Assembly: GCF_000003815.2 (NCBI RefSeq)
Contig: NC_049985.1
Span: 21,284,888-21,348,887, forward strand
Reading direction: 5' to 3'
From: Branchiostoma floridae
Lineage: Eukaryota; Chordata; Leptocardii; Amphioxiformes; Branchiostomatidae
Length of the DNA: 64,000 nt
The notes beneath the pieces were generated by a model that was not told where the DNA came from, searched no databases, and saw nothing but the letters and a program-made list of their open reading frames with translations. Each line of letters begins with the position of its first letter. Position 1 is the first letter of the stretch. This document shows, in pieces, positions 45,621 through 56,102 of this stretch. Position numbers and translations under genes: made by a program.

Positions 45621-46605
45621 ATTTCATCCTTTTTCCTCCAGCAGTGACCTGCAAAATGCAGTCAGTTTTACCCTATCCCTGCTCCATGTAAACATCGATC
45701 TGATTCTATGTTGTGAACGACGTCCGTCAAATCAAGGACACACACGTTGTGTACTACGCCAACACTTAGTCTTTTGATTCCACTGGTGTTTTCGCGAATC
45801 CATGAAAGTCGAGGTTAAGATGCGTGCTCGAGCTCACGCGATAATCTGTTAATAAGGCCCCCTTTCCACTTGACGGCGCTCTCACCACGCTCTCGCTGCG
45901 ATGGAAAAATGGCCAGAGCGCGGTGAGAGCGCCGCGACGCCAGAAAAAGCTGCTTTTAGTGGAATCTCTCCGGCGACCCCGGCGCGCTCTCACCGCGACG
46001 AAAAACTCAAATGACAGCATCTTTTTATGAGCTAGCACAGGTTCGAAACATTACTCAACGAATTTCAGAGATAAAGAACGAATATTTTGACGCATAGTGT
46101 ATTTTGGCATCTTTGAAGTCATCCTTTTACGTCTTACATAACATCCAAAGCATAAAATCCAGGATGTGAACAAATCCAATTTGGTCACTGTACAGTCACT
46201 CAGACTGAAATATACACGTTTGTCTTGCTGATTTTTTCTAAAGTTTGTCATGTAGCTTGTTCACCATCAATTTATTATCATGCCACGTTATAAGTGTAAA
46301 TCATACAACACTGAAACTTGAAAATAGGACTTCAATAATATAAATGTACAGATGAAGACGAAGAAAACCTTATGTCATAAAATTCAAAAAGAAGTTGAGA
46401 AATGATAAACCTTTGTTTTGTCAAACCTTGGTTATTCCATCTCAGTTTGTTTTATTGTACAGTTTGGACATTTCTCCAGGTTCTGTCTGTGGCAAATATA
46501 CGTCTTCACAAACCGCGGTTGAGAGCGCAGAGAGAGCGCGGTGAGAGCGCCGTCCTGGTTAAATTGGTATCATAAACCACTGTTGAGAGTAGGGCTTGGT
46601 ACCGG

Positions 46606-47837
46606 TGTGACAGCGATCTCGCCCCCCCCCCCCCCGGCGATCTCGCCCCCCCGGGGGGCGAGATCACTAGCGTTTTCGCCCCCCTTTAGCGTTCCCCCCC
46701 CCAAGAGCAGCTGGTTACTACATATTACAGGTGCGCTACCTGGTACTATACTGCACCTGGGGAGTAACGTATATGGTGTGTTACCTGGTACCTATATGGC
46801 ACCTTATTACCGTACCGTAAGATGTCATACCTCGAAAGTCGATACTATGTTGTTCGGTGCAAACATGACATTGAAATGAAAAAGACAATTTTTGCAGTTG
46901 AGGTGGCATAAAAACAGTGCTACTGCGAACGTATAAATCAACACCGTCTATGGTACGGAATACGTCAGCTATATGTTTTCAATTTGTCACAGTGTTTTCT
47001 TTCTTGTGCTGGAAACATTTCCAAAGCACTAACAAAAACACACGTGAATAATAGTTTCTCATTATAAACACTATCTACGCGCGAGTTGATATAGCTGTTG
47101 CTAAATGCTACACAAACACTAATAAAGTACCTGTCTTAAGAAACACGGGTAAATGCATCAGTTCCTAAATACTAGAAAAAACAGTCATGTTGGAGGTGAA
47201 GATATCCCTTGGCCAGGTGCATATACCAAAATGTGCGTTATTCTAATTAATACCTTATATTTGCATAATTAATAAAGACATTACATAGTTCTTTTGTGGT
47301 CACTTCATGGTAGAGACTTCATATTGGAGATATATAGGTTGCTTGAGGACAGGTGAATACAATGAAATACATCTTATGTCAAGACTCAGGTATATGCAAT
47401 AATGGGGATACAAGGGACCAAACCCTCCTTGTCTGAAACAAGTTCAACTATCTTATTACCATGTAATTACGTTAATATTGATACTATGAATGGAGTTATG
47501 TATCAAACTCGTGTACTTATATCATTCTGAAACTACATTTTGTGATTTATACCAATCAACTTCTAAAATGTCATGTAAACCCGTTTTTTTGGGGGNNNNN
47601 NNNNNNNNNNNNNNNNNNNNNNNNNNNNNNNNNNNNNNNNNNNNNNNNNNNNNNNNNNNNNNNNNNNNNNNNNNNNNNNNNNNNNNNNNNNNNNNAGGGG
47701 GGCGAGGTAGGGGGGCGAGATCACTATTCCGGGGGAGGGCGAGATCGCTAGTGATTTCGCCCCGGGGGGGGGGCGAGATCACTAGTGATTTCGCCCCCGG
47801 GGGGGCGAGATCACGGGGGGACGAGATCGCTGTCACA
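46606..47837. mobile_element. Innermost TIR element, CCGG flanks
   Basis: The left end TGTGACAGCGATCTCGCCCC and the right end complement TGTGACAGCGATCTCGTCCC form the inverted repeat. CCGG is present on both sides (46602-46605 and 47838-47841) where the host hAT end normally has one CCGG in GTACCGGTAC. Near both ends there are further palindromic G/C blocks around GATCACTAGTGATTTCGCC. Size is 1,232 bp including a 100-N gap. No coding sequence was seen; superfamily unknown. Confidence 0.7.
47596..47695. other. Assembly gap, 100 N
   Basis: Exactly 100 N between G-rich runs; the placeholder size suggests unknown true length. The gap lies in the right GC-rich end of the innermost element, a likely cause of assembly failure. 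Confidence 1.
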
Positions 47838-48559
47838 CCGGTACAATGTACCGGTACAAAACCGGTTTTTCTCATTGGACCGGTCCAGAAAAACCGGACC
47901 TGAAAAAAATGGGTGGACCGGATGTTGGACCGATTGGAAAATGAACACATTATAATTCACACGTTTCGGGGCTTACCGGTGAAGGAAATAGCCACAGCGA
48001 GGTAGAGTATAGTCTATAGTCATTTCTACCAAGTTTTACAGCCAATCGTACAGAGGTAGTAGCCTTGTAGGATTTTAAAACGCCACTGGGAGTCAAATAC
48101 TCCACAAAACAGATGTTTTTGTTGCAAAATGGACCATTGTTTTGAGTATCGTCCATTCTTAAGTTCTTACCTACTGAATCAGGTCCAGGTTCAGGTCCAA
48201 ACCTGGACCTTATCCTCTGGACCTGAACCGGACCTGGACCTGAATTTTCTGTACCGGTACCCAGCCCTAGTTGAGAGCTATTGCGCTCGCCGCGCTCGAT
48301 GTGCGCTTTGTTGGCGCTCACGACGCTCGCTGCGCGCTCTCTTGGCGCTCTCTCTGCGCTCATCGTTGGATCGCCGTCCACGGCGCTTTCACTGCGACTG
48401 TTTTGAGCAGTTTCAAAACAGTCGCGGAGGTGAGGGCGACTCTCTGTGCGCTCCCATGGCGACCTTGGCGATCCCACCGCGCTCTCACCGCGCTCTTCCA
48501 AATTTGAGGTCGCAGAGTGAGCGCCGTGAGAGCGCCGTCCCAGTGGAAAATGGGTATAA

Positions 48560-49549
48560 ACGCATACGGTCGTCAGAGAGAGTACTAGTAGCATTTTTTC
48601 TAAGACAGGCCGACAACTGTGGTACGCATATGTAGTAACATTAATATGGGGATATACTTCGGATGTCTCCTGACATCGAATAATGTGCAACTGATATGTT
48701 TATTTTTATTCACAGAACTGAATAAGAACCCAAGTTTATGTATAGAGCTGTCGTCTAAATGAAACATGGATTGGTGTATAGTTAACCGATTTTGGGGTCA
48801 ACAACAAAATTTTAGGAAAAAAAACACTACGTTTGGCTCACGGTCACTGAGTATTAGTATTGGCGGCTCTTCCATTACACAAATGCTTTCGAAAAAGCTG
48901 AAGTTTGCCGTTTATGGTGTTTCTGCTAGAAAACATATTGTAGGAAAGAGATGTCAAGTTGTCGTAAGGTTTTGTACAGAGATGTATCTTAGGGGGTTTG
49001 ATTGGAAGTTTTTGTTTTGTATTGTAATTTCATTTGCTTTTATGGAAGGAAAACGATAGAAAATGAATAGATTATCTTACCATGTTGATTTTTCATTATT
49101 TAGTTTGGGTGGATTGCTTTGGTCAATAAAACAACTTGATGGAATATTGAGTATTCCAAACTTGATAGTAAATGTAACCTGAAGAGTAACAGCAAGAAGG
49201 TATCTTAACATATTTGTAATGTAACGTTTTGGTAACGTTTGAAGATCAACAGAATAAATGTCGGATAATCTATCAAATATAGTAACTTTCAATTTGCGAG
49301 TCAATAATACGTTATTTTCAAGACAAATGATAAATTCCATTTATTCGACTTATCAAAGCACATTGTAGATTAATTCTTAATCTTGTCCATTTGAAATGTT
49401 TATGTAATACAGACCACAGAATGCAAAGCATGTAGGCATAGTTGGAATTCTTCTTACAAGCAAACCAATCACCAATCCAAGTTACCAACGATAAAGAACG
49501 AAGGAACAAGGACGAGAGAGGACACGTATGGTTTAATATTCCAGTCAAA
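48560..49549. other. Unannotated AT-rich stretch
   Basis: I see no coding signal, RNA gene or clear repeat here. Short open frames on both strands have no recognisable motif. Confidence 0.6.
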
Positions 49550-49935
49550 AGCCTAATACAATGTATTTGGGCCTAATACAATGTATTCCAGGGCCTAATA
49601 CAATGTATTCCTCTAATACAATGTGTTACATCCACTGTATTACTCAAATACAATGTATTACAGGTTCAAATACAATGTATTTCACGGATACAATGTATTC
49701 CAGGGGCAAAATACATTGTAGTGAGCCCAATACAATGTAGTGAGCCCAGTACAATGTAGTGAGCCCAATGCACTGTAGTGAGTCCGATACACTGTACTGA
49801 TGCAAATACATTGTAGTGAGTCAATTACATTGTAGTGAGTCAAATACATCGTAGTTAGTCAAATACATTGTAGTATGTCCAATACACTGCACTGAGTCCT
49901 ACACAGTATTCTGAGTCGTATACAATGCATTTCAA
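49550..49935. repeat. Minisatellite on the palindrome ATACAATGTAT
   Basis: About 19 units of roughly 18-22 bp. The first half has AATACAATGTATT(C) with spacers such as CAGGGCCT; the second half changes to (A)ATACATTGTAGTGAGTC. Each early unit contains a perfect self-complementary core. Confidence 0.9.
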
Positions 49936-50990
49936 AGTAAATTACATTACATGCAGTACCACTTCCCTCCGCCAGGGATGTAGCACTCCACTTGCTCAAT
50001 ATACAAGGGTATCATAGGGGATCTGGGTATCAGTAGGAGAAATTCGAAGAATGCCACGTGCGACGCCTGCATGCAGATACGTTTCGACTTTTTTTTCTAA
50101 TTTCATGTTATATTGCTGAACATCCATAATATACAGGGACCAACAAATACTTATTTCGCCCCACACTGATTTTTTGTGCATGTTAGAAAATGTACCAAGT
50201 GTCTGCTAAGGTACATTGCTGTGGCCTTGAACTCGTGTTAAGGGATAATGATTTTTCGAAGATAAATCTATTAAAAAACGGAGCAGGATAGTACCATGGC
50301 GCATGTGGCATGTCTCAAAAGTGTATAATCGTGAAATTTGTATCATGACATGGAACGGGAAAAATAAGATCCCATTATACTCCAGAATTGCTTTACGTTG
50401 CATATTCTACACGTCAAGGAATTATCCAATGATGGCATTATTATGAAAAGGGAAGTCACTTCGGATCCTCATTTTATATGAACGTTCATGTGCCTGTGCG
50501 TAAATATGCTTGTTACAAACCACAGTGTACATAAAGTACATATAATCGTCACGTATTCAGAAATCATTACAGTGACCAGATCCCAGTGGCATACAACATA
50601 TCCCGCAGACGCAAAATGTACAGGGTTCCCCGGTTGTTAAGTGAGTCTGTTTATGACCAGAGGTTTGACACTCAATTTTAGAACAATCGCTGTGAACAGA
50701 AGTTTTGACATTCAGAACATTTGCTGTGAAAGTCGTGACCTTTCCGTTAAACAGCAAAGGTCTCGCTATGATAACAACGTGCTCGCTATGAAAACGTTGT
50801 AACTTGACAGAAATACATCGCCGTATAGAAAAGAGTCTCATCTTTCTCGCACCTTCATGCACAGAAATGCATGTTTCTTGTACCCCTGTCATATTATATA
50901 CGATCTTCGGACGTACTTCCAAATCGCAGGAAGGTCGGCATATTTTAAGATCTTCAGAGGGACATGCGTATTTGTCACCAAAAATCTGTC
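49936..50990. other. Unannotated stretch
   Basis: Nothing recognised. Short frames on both strands only. Confidence 0.5.
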
Positions 50991-50994
50991 TCTG

Positions 50995-52240
50995 TCGACG
51001 TCACATTTAAGCGAGGCTCGTGTGATCGACGGTGAATAAATCTATGATAATAAAGCTCCCATGAATTCTTGCACGCGGCCAAGGTAACACAAGACGTTTC
51101 CAAAGAAGGCAAAAGATCAATAAATGTTGCTTATTTAGTTGTCGAAATCTTTTTAACGAATGAATGGAATGCGCGGACATAAATAGAAATGACACAAGAA
51201 AGGAAAGTATATCACAAAGCTAGCCTACTTACTACCACAGGGGCCACAATGTTAGAATTACCCTCACATTCCCAAAAATTCAATATTTGTAAACAATCGG
51301 AAGTCGGGCGATCGTCGCCCGAACGTCTCCCAACTGATGGGCATTCTCCATCCGAATTGCTCTCGATGATTAATAACTAGATCTGTGCTGGATTGACGCA
51401 CGACTATCAATCGAATGTCGACCGATAACCTTGTGAGGTACGCACCATTTCCACGCACGATGTCCGACTCCTCGGTAACGAGCTCTGCGATCTCAGAGAT
51501 CTCTTGCGACTTATCGCTTATTTTAAGAACATGTTTCACTGCACCGCGACCATCGTACGACCCCTGAAAATCGCCGGCGATCCCGAAAAGTCGCGGGATG
51601 ATCGTGAGAACATCGGACGTCTTACTCACGAAAATGTCATTTAAAGCTCGCAGAAACGTCGTCCGAATGATTTTCGCGTAGTGTGACAGGGGTATAAGCC
51701 CTGGTCACAAAGCGCATGCGACGTCCTTGCGATTCCGCATATTGCACGATGATCGCAGTGAGTCGAAGCTAAATCGTAATCGAAATCAGCCATCGCAGCT
51801 GAGTGTAGTACGATTTTCCACTCGTGCCTCTTCCTCCCCCAACTGTCCCTGTCGACGTCACCTATAAGCGAGGCTTGTGCAATCACCTGTGAGTAAATCT
51901 ATGAACCTCCCATTACCTCTTGCACGCGGACGAGGTAACACAAGACGTTCCTCACAAAAAGGCAAAAGATCAATAGATTTTGATTCTTTTGTCGTATGAA
52001 TCTTTTTAACCAATGAATGGAGTGCGCGGGCATAATGATGAAAGAAAAGAAATGTGTCACAAAGCCAGCCTACATACTACCACGGGGCCACAATGTCAGA
52101 ATTACCCTCAAGTTTCGGAAAGGCCAATATTTGCAAACAAACGGAAGTCGTTCGCCATCTGATTTGCAGTCGATGAGCAACAAGTAGGTCTGTGCTCGCC
52201 TATCACCTTGACAAAGATTGAGCATAGTTGCACTTAGACA
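50995..52240. repeat. Direct duplication, about 320 bp at 850-bp spacing
   Basis: Segments 50995-51320 and 51845-52165 align over CTGTCGACGTCAC, TTGCACGCGG, GGCAAAAGATCAATA, AATGAATGGA and GGGGCCACAATGT. The first copy leads into an inverted-repeat arm (51290-51660) whose partner is at 53580-53930. The duplication is part of a complex of related TIR elements. Confidence 0.7.
51290..51690 (-). repeat. Left arm of a ~400-bp inverted repeat
   Basis: On its minus strand it reads GIAGDFQGSYDGRGAVKHVL and SDKSQEISEIAELVTE; the plus strand of 53580-53930 reads GIAGNFQESYDGRGAAKHVL and the same SDKSQEISEIAELVTE. A third, direct copy of part of the sequence is at 52780-52980. The frames are open but the segment behaves as transposon sequence, and no protein family is recognised. 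Confidence 0.65.
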
Positions 52241-53153
52241 GATATCATTAATACCACACCTCTGAAGCCCCTACGCATGTGTGTATAGAGTGAAAGATGA
52301 CGCCGAGAAAGAAGGGCAAAAAAGTTACCAAGACAAAAGTGTCAGAAGAGCGTGGCTCCGGAGACGAAGAATCCTGAGATGATGGTGAGAAGAAAGAGGA
52401 GGAAAAACATGACGGACCAGTGGACAAAGTGGAAGACGCCATAGCAGATTTCTTTGAGGCGGACCCTCTGCACTACGGGCCAACCTGACTACAAGAGCAA
52501 GGAAAAGAAAAAGATCCTCATGGAAAGATTCAAACGACGTAATTCAGAAAGCATGGGACATGTTTCAGTCATGTGCAAAATTAATGACAGGACCAATTGA
52601 CAGAAGCTCGGTCCAGGCTTGCAGAACATTCTCCCCACACAAACAGAATGCTAGTAGGAAACACGCCCGACTTCACTGACTTTGCACAAGAGCAAGATGT
52701 GGAGGAAGGTCGCCAGAGTTTGTGCGATACTCCTAGATTCTGCGGGCCGTCTCAGTTTTAGCGAGAATCGTCTGACTTTTGGAGGTGAAATCGGTCATCA
52801 ATCGTTGGATTGACTTCCAACTATCAATCGAATGTCGACCGATACCTATGCGAGGTACGGACGATCTGCAGGTGACTCGGTAACGAGCTCTGCGACCTCA
52901 GAGATCACCGGTGACTTATGTTAAGAACATGTTTCGCTACACCGCGACCATCTTGGACCCCTGAAAATAGCCGGTACGCTCTTATGACCTTATCGTACGA
53001 TGTCCTACGATCTTTGTGAGCACGGTTTTATATATACTCTAGTATAAACCATTGCTTCCGATTCTTTCCAGACTTACGACGTACTGCGCTTATATCGCGC
53101 ATAAAACCTCCATCGCAGCAAATCGTACGTAAACGCGCTTTGTGACCGGGGCT
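51697..53153. mobile_element. Degenerate TIR element, about 1.46 kb
   Basis: Inverted ends AGCCCTGGTCACAAAGCGC (51697 on) and complement of GCGCTTTGTGACCGGGGCT (to 53153), flanked by TA (or TTAA with one mismatch). It includes a broken MADF-like gene and a direct copy of the 52780-52980 repeat. A relative of its right end is at 57430-57615 and of its left end at 54965-55135. Confidence 0.6.
52297..52570 (+). pseudogene. MADF/Myb-SANT-like DNA-binding protein, broken
   Basis: From ATG 52297 the frame reads MTPRKKGKKVTKTKVSEERG, then acidic residues, a TGA, and continues DKVEDAIADFFEADPLHYG; after a frame change it reads DYKSKEKKKILMERFKRR. 'I(A)(D)FFE.(N/D)PL.Y.....DYK.K..K..L' is the N-terminal pattern of MADF/Myb-like DNA-binding domains, often encoded by PIF/Harbinger-type transposons beside the transposase. 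A premature stop and a frame change make it non-functional. No transposase relic was found next to it. It lies between the inverted ends of the 51697-53153 element. Confidence 0.55.
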
Positions 53154-53534
53154 TAAGTTGTGGAGATCTTTCTACCCATTCAGTGGACCACAAAAATTGT
53201 GTGATAAACCCAGCCCGCATACTAAGACAGGATCCGGAGCCACAATGACAAAACTCCTCGCTAGATCAAAGAAAGTCTGCATTTGGAAACAACCGGGAGT
53301 CAGGCGAATCTCTTCCGACCAACGGGAGCACTAGTACGTCATCCGACTTGAGGCCAACGATCAACAAGTCGGACTCTACTCGACACCTCAAAGTTCTGCG
53401 ACCTCAAACATCACCGACGACTAGTCGCTGATGTTAGAACAAGTTTTGGTGCGCAGCGAGCATCGGACGACTCTCAAAAATCGCATGGATCGAAATATGG
53501 CATCGATAACGATCACACGACCTATGTGACCGCG

Positions 53535-53950
53535 TCATGATACCCGCCTCACATTAGGCGCGATTCGATCGGAAGCGAGTTTACGAGCTCAAAATGAATT
53601 TTTCGTAAGACGTCCGGTGTTCTCACGATCATCTTGCGATTTTCAGGGATCGCCGGCAATTTTCAGGAGTCCTACGATGGTCGCGGTGCAGCGAAACATG
53701 TTCTTAACATAAGCGACAAGTCGCAGGAGATCTCCGAGATCGCAGAGCTCGTTACCGAGTCGCAGATCGTGCGTGCAAATCGTGCGTACCTCGCAAGGGT
53801 ATCGGCCAATAGTCTTGCGTCAATCCAACGATTGAAGACCGATAGGCGAGCACAGACATAATTATTAATCATCGAGCGCAAATCGGATGGCGAACGCCCG
53901 TTAGTCGGGTGACGTTTGGGCGACGTTCACCCAACTTCCGATTGTCGCGG
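53535..53950 (+). repeat. Right arm of the ~400-bp inverted repeat
   Basis: Complement of 51290-51690. A fourth partial copy lies at 54170-54345 (CGGGCGACGAGTTTGCGAGC ... GCACGACCTATGTGACC), so the region has been rearranged more than once. Confidence 0.6.
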
Positions 53951-54404
53951 GGAAAATAGTACAAATTAGACAAATATAGATACGTAACATGACAGATGAG
54001 TTAGCTGACCGAAAAGTATGGTTAGCGACCAAGCTAACTCGTCTGACATTGATTTGTCCAATTTCTATTATTTTTTTCCAACGATCGCGACCTGTGGAGC
54101 CTAGTGGAGGTAAATACTCCCATGCGCGGCTCATACGGACTTAAATATATACGCAGGTGTTACCCCACCTTAATACCCCTGTTACATTGTGCAAAAATCG
54201 GTCGGGCGACGAGTTTGCGAGCTCTAAATGACATTTCCGGCAGTAATATTAATACGTCCTGTAGACTGTGACTACACGTACATGTCCTCTAAAATGGCCG
54301 CGTAGTTAGCGATCCCACGCCGATTGCACGACCTATGTGACCACACCCTTACGGTATCTGGGGCCGTGAGCGAGTCTTCTTATTCTTCTCTTCTACACGA
54401 GTTT

Positions 54405-54810
54405 GGCTGGGAAAAGATATATCTGATCAACGTTACGTTCACTCCATTGCTGTTAAACTGCCGAGTGTTCGAAACAAAACTGCTGAATTGGCAACTGTGA
54501 TTGACACTTATAAGCCAGACATTAGCGGGCGCAGAGTCATGGCTCAATGAAAACATGTCAAGCAGCAAGTCTTCCCTGACAACTACATTGTACACTGTAA
54601 AGACAGACAAATTGGCTAGGAGGTGGTGTATTTCATGCAAACAGGGATGATCTGATTGTCACCCACAGACCAGATCTGGACACAGACTGTGAGGTCATTT
54701 GGACACAAACCCAACTTGCAGGAATGAAACTGCTTTTGATTGGTACATACCTCCATCGGACCAGGGCAATAGTCTGGGCAAGGAGGTTGGTCTAGGTGAG
54801 CTTGACAACC
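54405..54810 (+). pseudogene. CR1/L2-like LINE endonuclease relic
   Basis: Pieces in shifting frames read RSIAVKLPSVRNKTAEL, AESWLNENM, VFPDNYIVHCKDRQIG and VFHANRDDLIVTHRPDLDTD followed by CEVIWTQTQLAGMKLLLIGT. This is the order of an AP-type endonuclease of CR1/L2-like elements (N.RS..NK..EL...I, (T/A)ESWL, FP..Y...R.DR, GGGV, ...L.(I)G.(Y)). Several frameshifts and stops. The reverse transcriptase is absent. Confidence 0.7.
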
Positions 54811-55140
54811 CCATGAATAAAATGGGAACTAAGATAAACTCCAACAATGTGATAATTCTGTAAGACTCATGTTGTTATGGTTTCTTTTTTCAGTAAAAGA
54901 CATTATAGGAAGGTATTCAACAGCTAGGTCCACATTCGGTTGGTTGAAGAAGCATGCACAAAAGCCGTCAGGCGGCTATTTAGAAGAGACACAAGTGAAA
55001 AATCGTACGACCGTCTGGAAAAATTTGGAACATCATCCGATGCTCTGCGATGGCTGATTTTGATTACGATTTATCTGCGATTCACTGCACTCATCGTGCG
55101 ATATGCGGAATATGCTATCACAAGAAATCGTAGTAGCACC

Positions 55141-55331
55141 TAGTCTCTACCAGACTCCGAGTCGCTGGAAAAATCGTAGAAATGGTACAAATAGAGGAGT
55201 ATGCCGGCCAGAGGAATATAGCCCGCTAGGCAACAGTAACGGGATCGCGAGCTGTTCCCTGGTCGGTTATATTCCTCTCTATTTGTTCCATTTCTACGAT
55301 TTTCCAGCGATCCGGAGTCTGGTAGAGACTA
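55141..55331. mobile_element. 191-bp palindromic MITE, 8-bp TSD
   Basis: Two arms of about 90 bp, starting TAGTCTCTACCAGACTCCG and ending in its complement, fold on each other almost end to end. The 8-bp GTAGCACC flanks both sides (55133-55140 and 55332-55339). The size of the duplication suggests a hAT-type transposase in trans. Confidence 0.8.
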
Positions 55332-55344
55332 GTAGCACCGGCCA

Positions 55345-56089
55345 ATGACAATGTTTTCGCAACAACATCATACAATCTTCGCAACAAACATAATTTCTTT
55401 GTACCAATCTGGAATACTACTTGTTTAAAAAAATGTTGTACCGTGCTTAACTGAGCTGTGGAACGGCCTTGACTCAAACGTGCGTTGTTAAATGCTTTTA
55501 TGTTTAATTATGGTCACTTCATTTCACCCAGCTGAGCTATTGTATCATATCTTAATTCAGGACCAAAAATACTCCTGTGTCTTGCTTTATTCAATACTCG
55601 TTTTCGCATCGGCTCCTGCAGCTTAAACCATAGTCGTAACGTATAATATAATACAGTTACGAGTCCTTCTTGCAGCTGCGGGTGCCAATGTGAAAGCATT
55701 CATGATCATTATTTGCTTCACTGCCCAAACTGCCCATTCAAAGCCTCCTCAACAGACTTGGAAGTTTGCACATTTCATGTGTTTGATGTTAAAACCTTAT
55801 CTGACAGCGCTAATGTGTACTTTTTACTCAAATGTTCACTGTTAATGTCGTCAAAAGGAGAGTTTCTGCCCCCTCGCTATAACGGAAAACTCGCTATCAC
55901 GGCAAACTCCCTTCCTCAACAAACTCCCTTTCCCGGCACAATAGAACATAGCCAACGTTGAAAATCGCGGTCCAGCCACCCCCTCCCCCCTCCAAAAAAC
56001 CTCCAATATCAGGGAAACCTAAAACCATCACAACATGTTAAAAATGTTTGAATCTTTAACGTCATCAGCAGAAAAAAATGGCCTTAATG
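55345..56089. other. Unannotated stretch
   Basis: No coding or RNA feature recognised. Confidence 0.5.
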
Positions 56090-56102
56090 AAGTCTGATAT
56101 GG

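Larger units (their letters stand above)
46590..48269. mobile_element. hAT-like element with 8-bp TSD, middle of nest
   Basis: The termini TAGGGCTTGGTACCGG and (complement of right end) TAGGGCTGGGTACCGG are flanked by a perfect 8-bp duplication GTTGAGAG (46582-46589 and 48270-48277). Eight-base duplications and TAGGGCTGGG-like ends are typical of hAT transposons. The right part (47850-48260) has tandem 'GGACCTGAACCTGGACC' segments. Without the inner element it is only about 450 bp, so it is non-autonomous. A related end is at 22487-22565. Confidence 0.85.
45856..48556. mobile_element. Outer TIR element of a triple nest, TAA target
   Basis: The ends are inverted repeats: left CCCTTTCCACTTGACGGCGC, right complement CCCATTTTCCACTGGGACGG, both continuing into GGCGCTCTCAC repeats. 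TAA (perhaps ATAA) is found on both flanks (45853-45855 and 48557-48559). The interior is built from many GCGCTCTCACCGCG-like segments on both strands and has no real coding frame. It is interrupted by a hAT-like element at 46590-48269. A 3-bp TAA duplication suggests PIF/Harbinger. Confidence 0.75.

Noticed and set aside
47490-47950. Open frames crossing the N gap on both strands
   Set aside because: They contain the 100-N gap and GC-rich transposon ends; artefacts.
47950-48690. Long open frames on both strands (up to 246 codons)
   Set aside because: They follow from GCGCTC-rich repeats of the outer transposon; low-complexity arginine, alanine and serine composition, both strands open.
49550-49935. 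CRISPR array
   Set aside because: Short palindromic repeats but spacers are only 4-9 bp and themselves repeated; a minisatellite.
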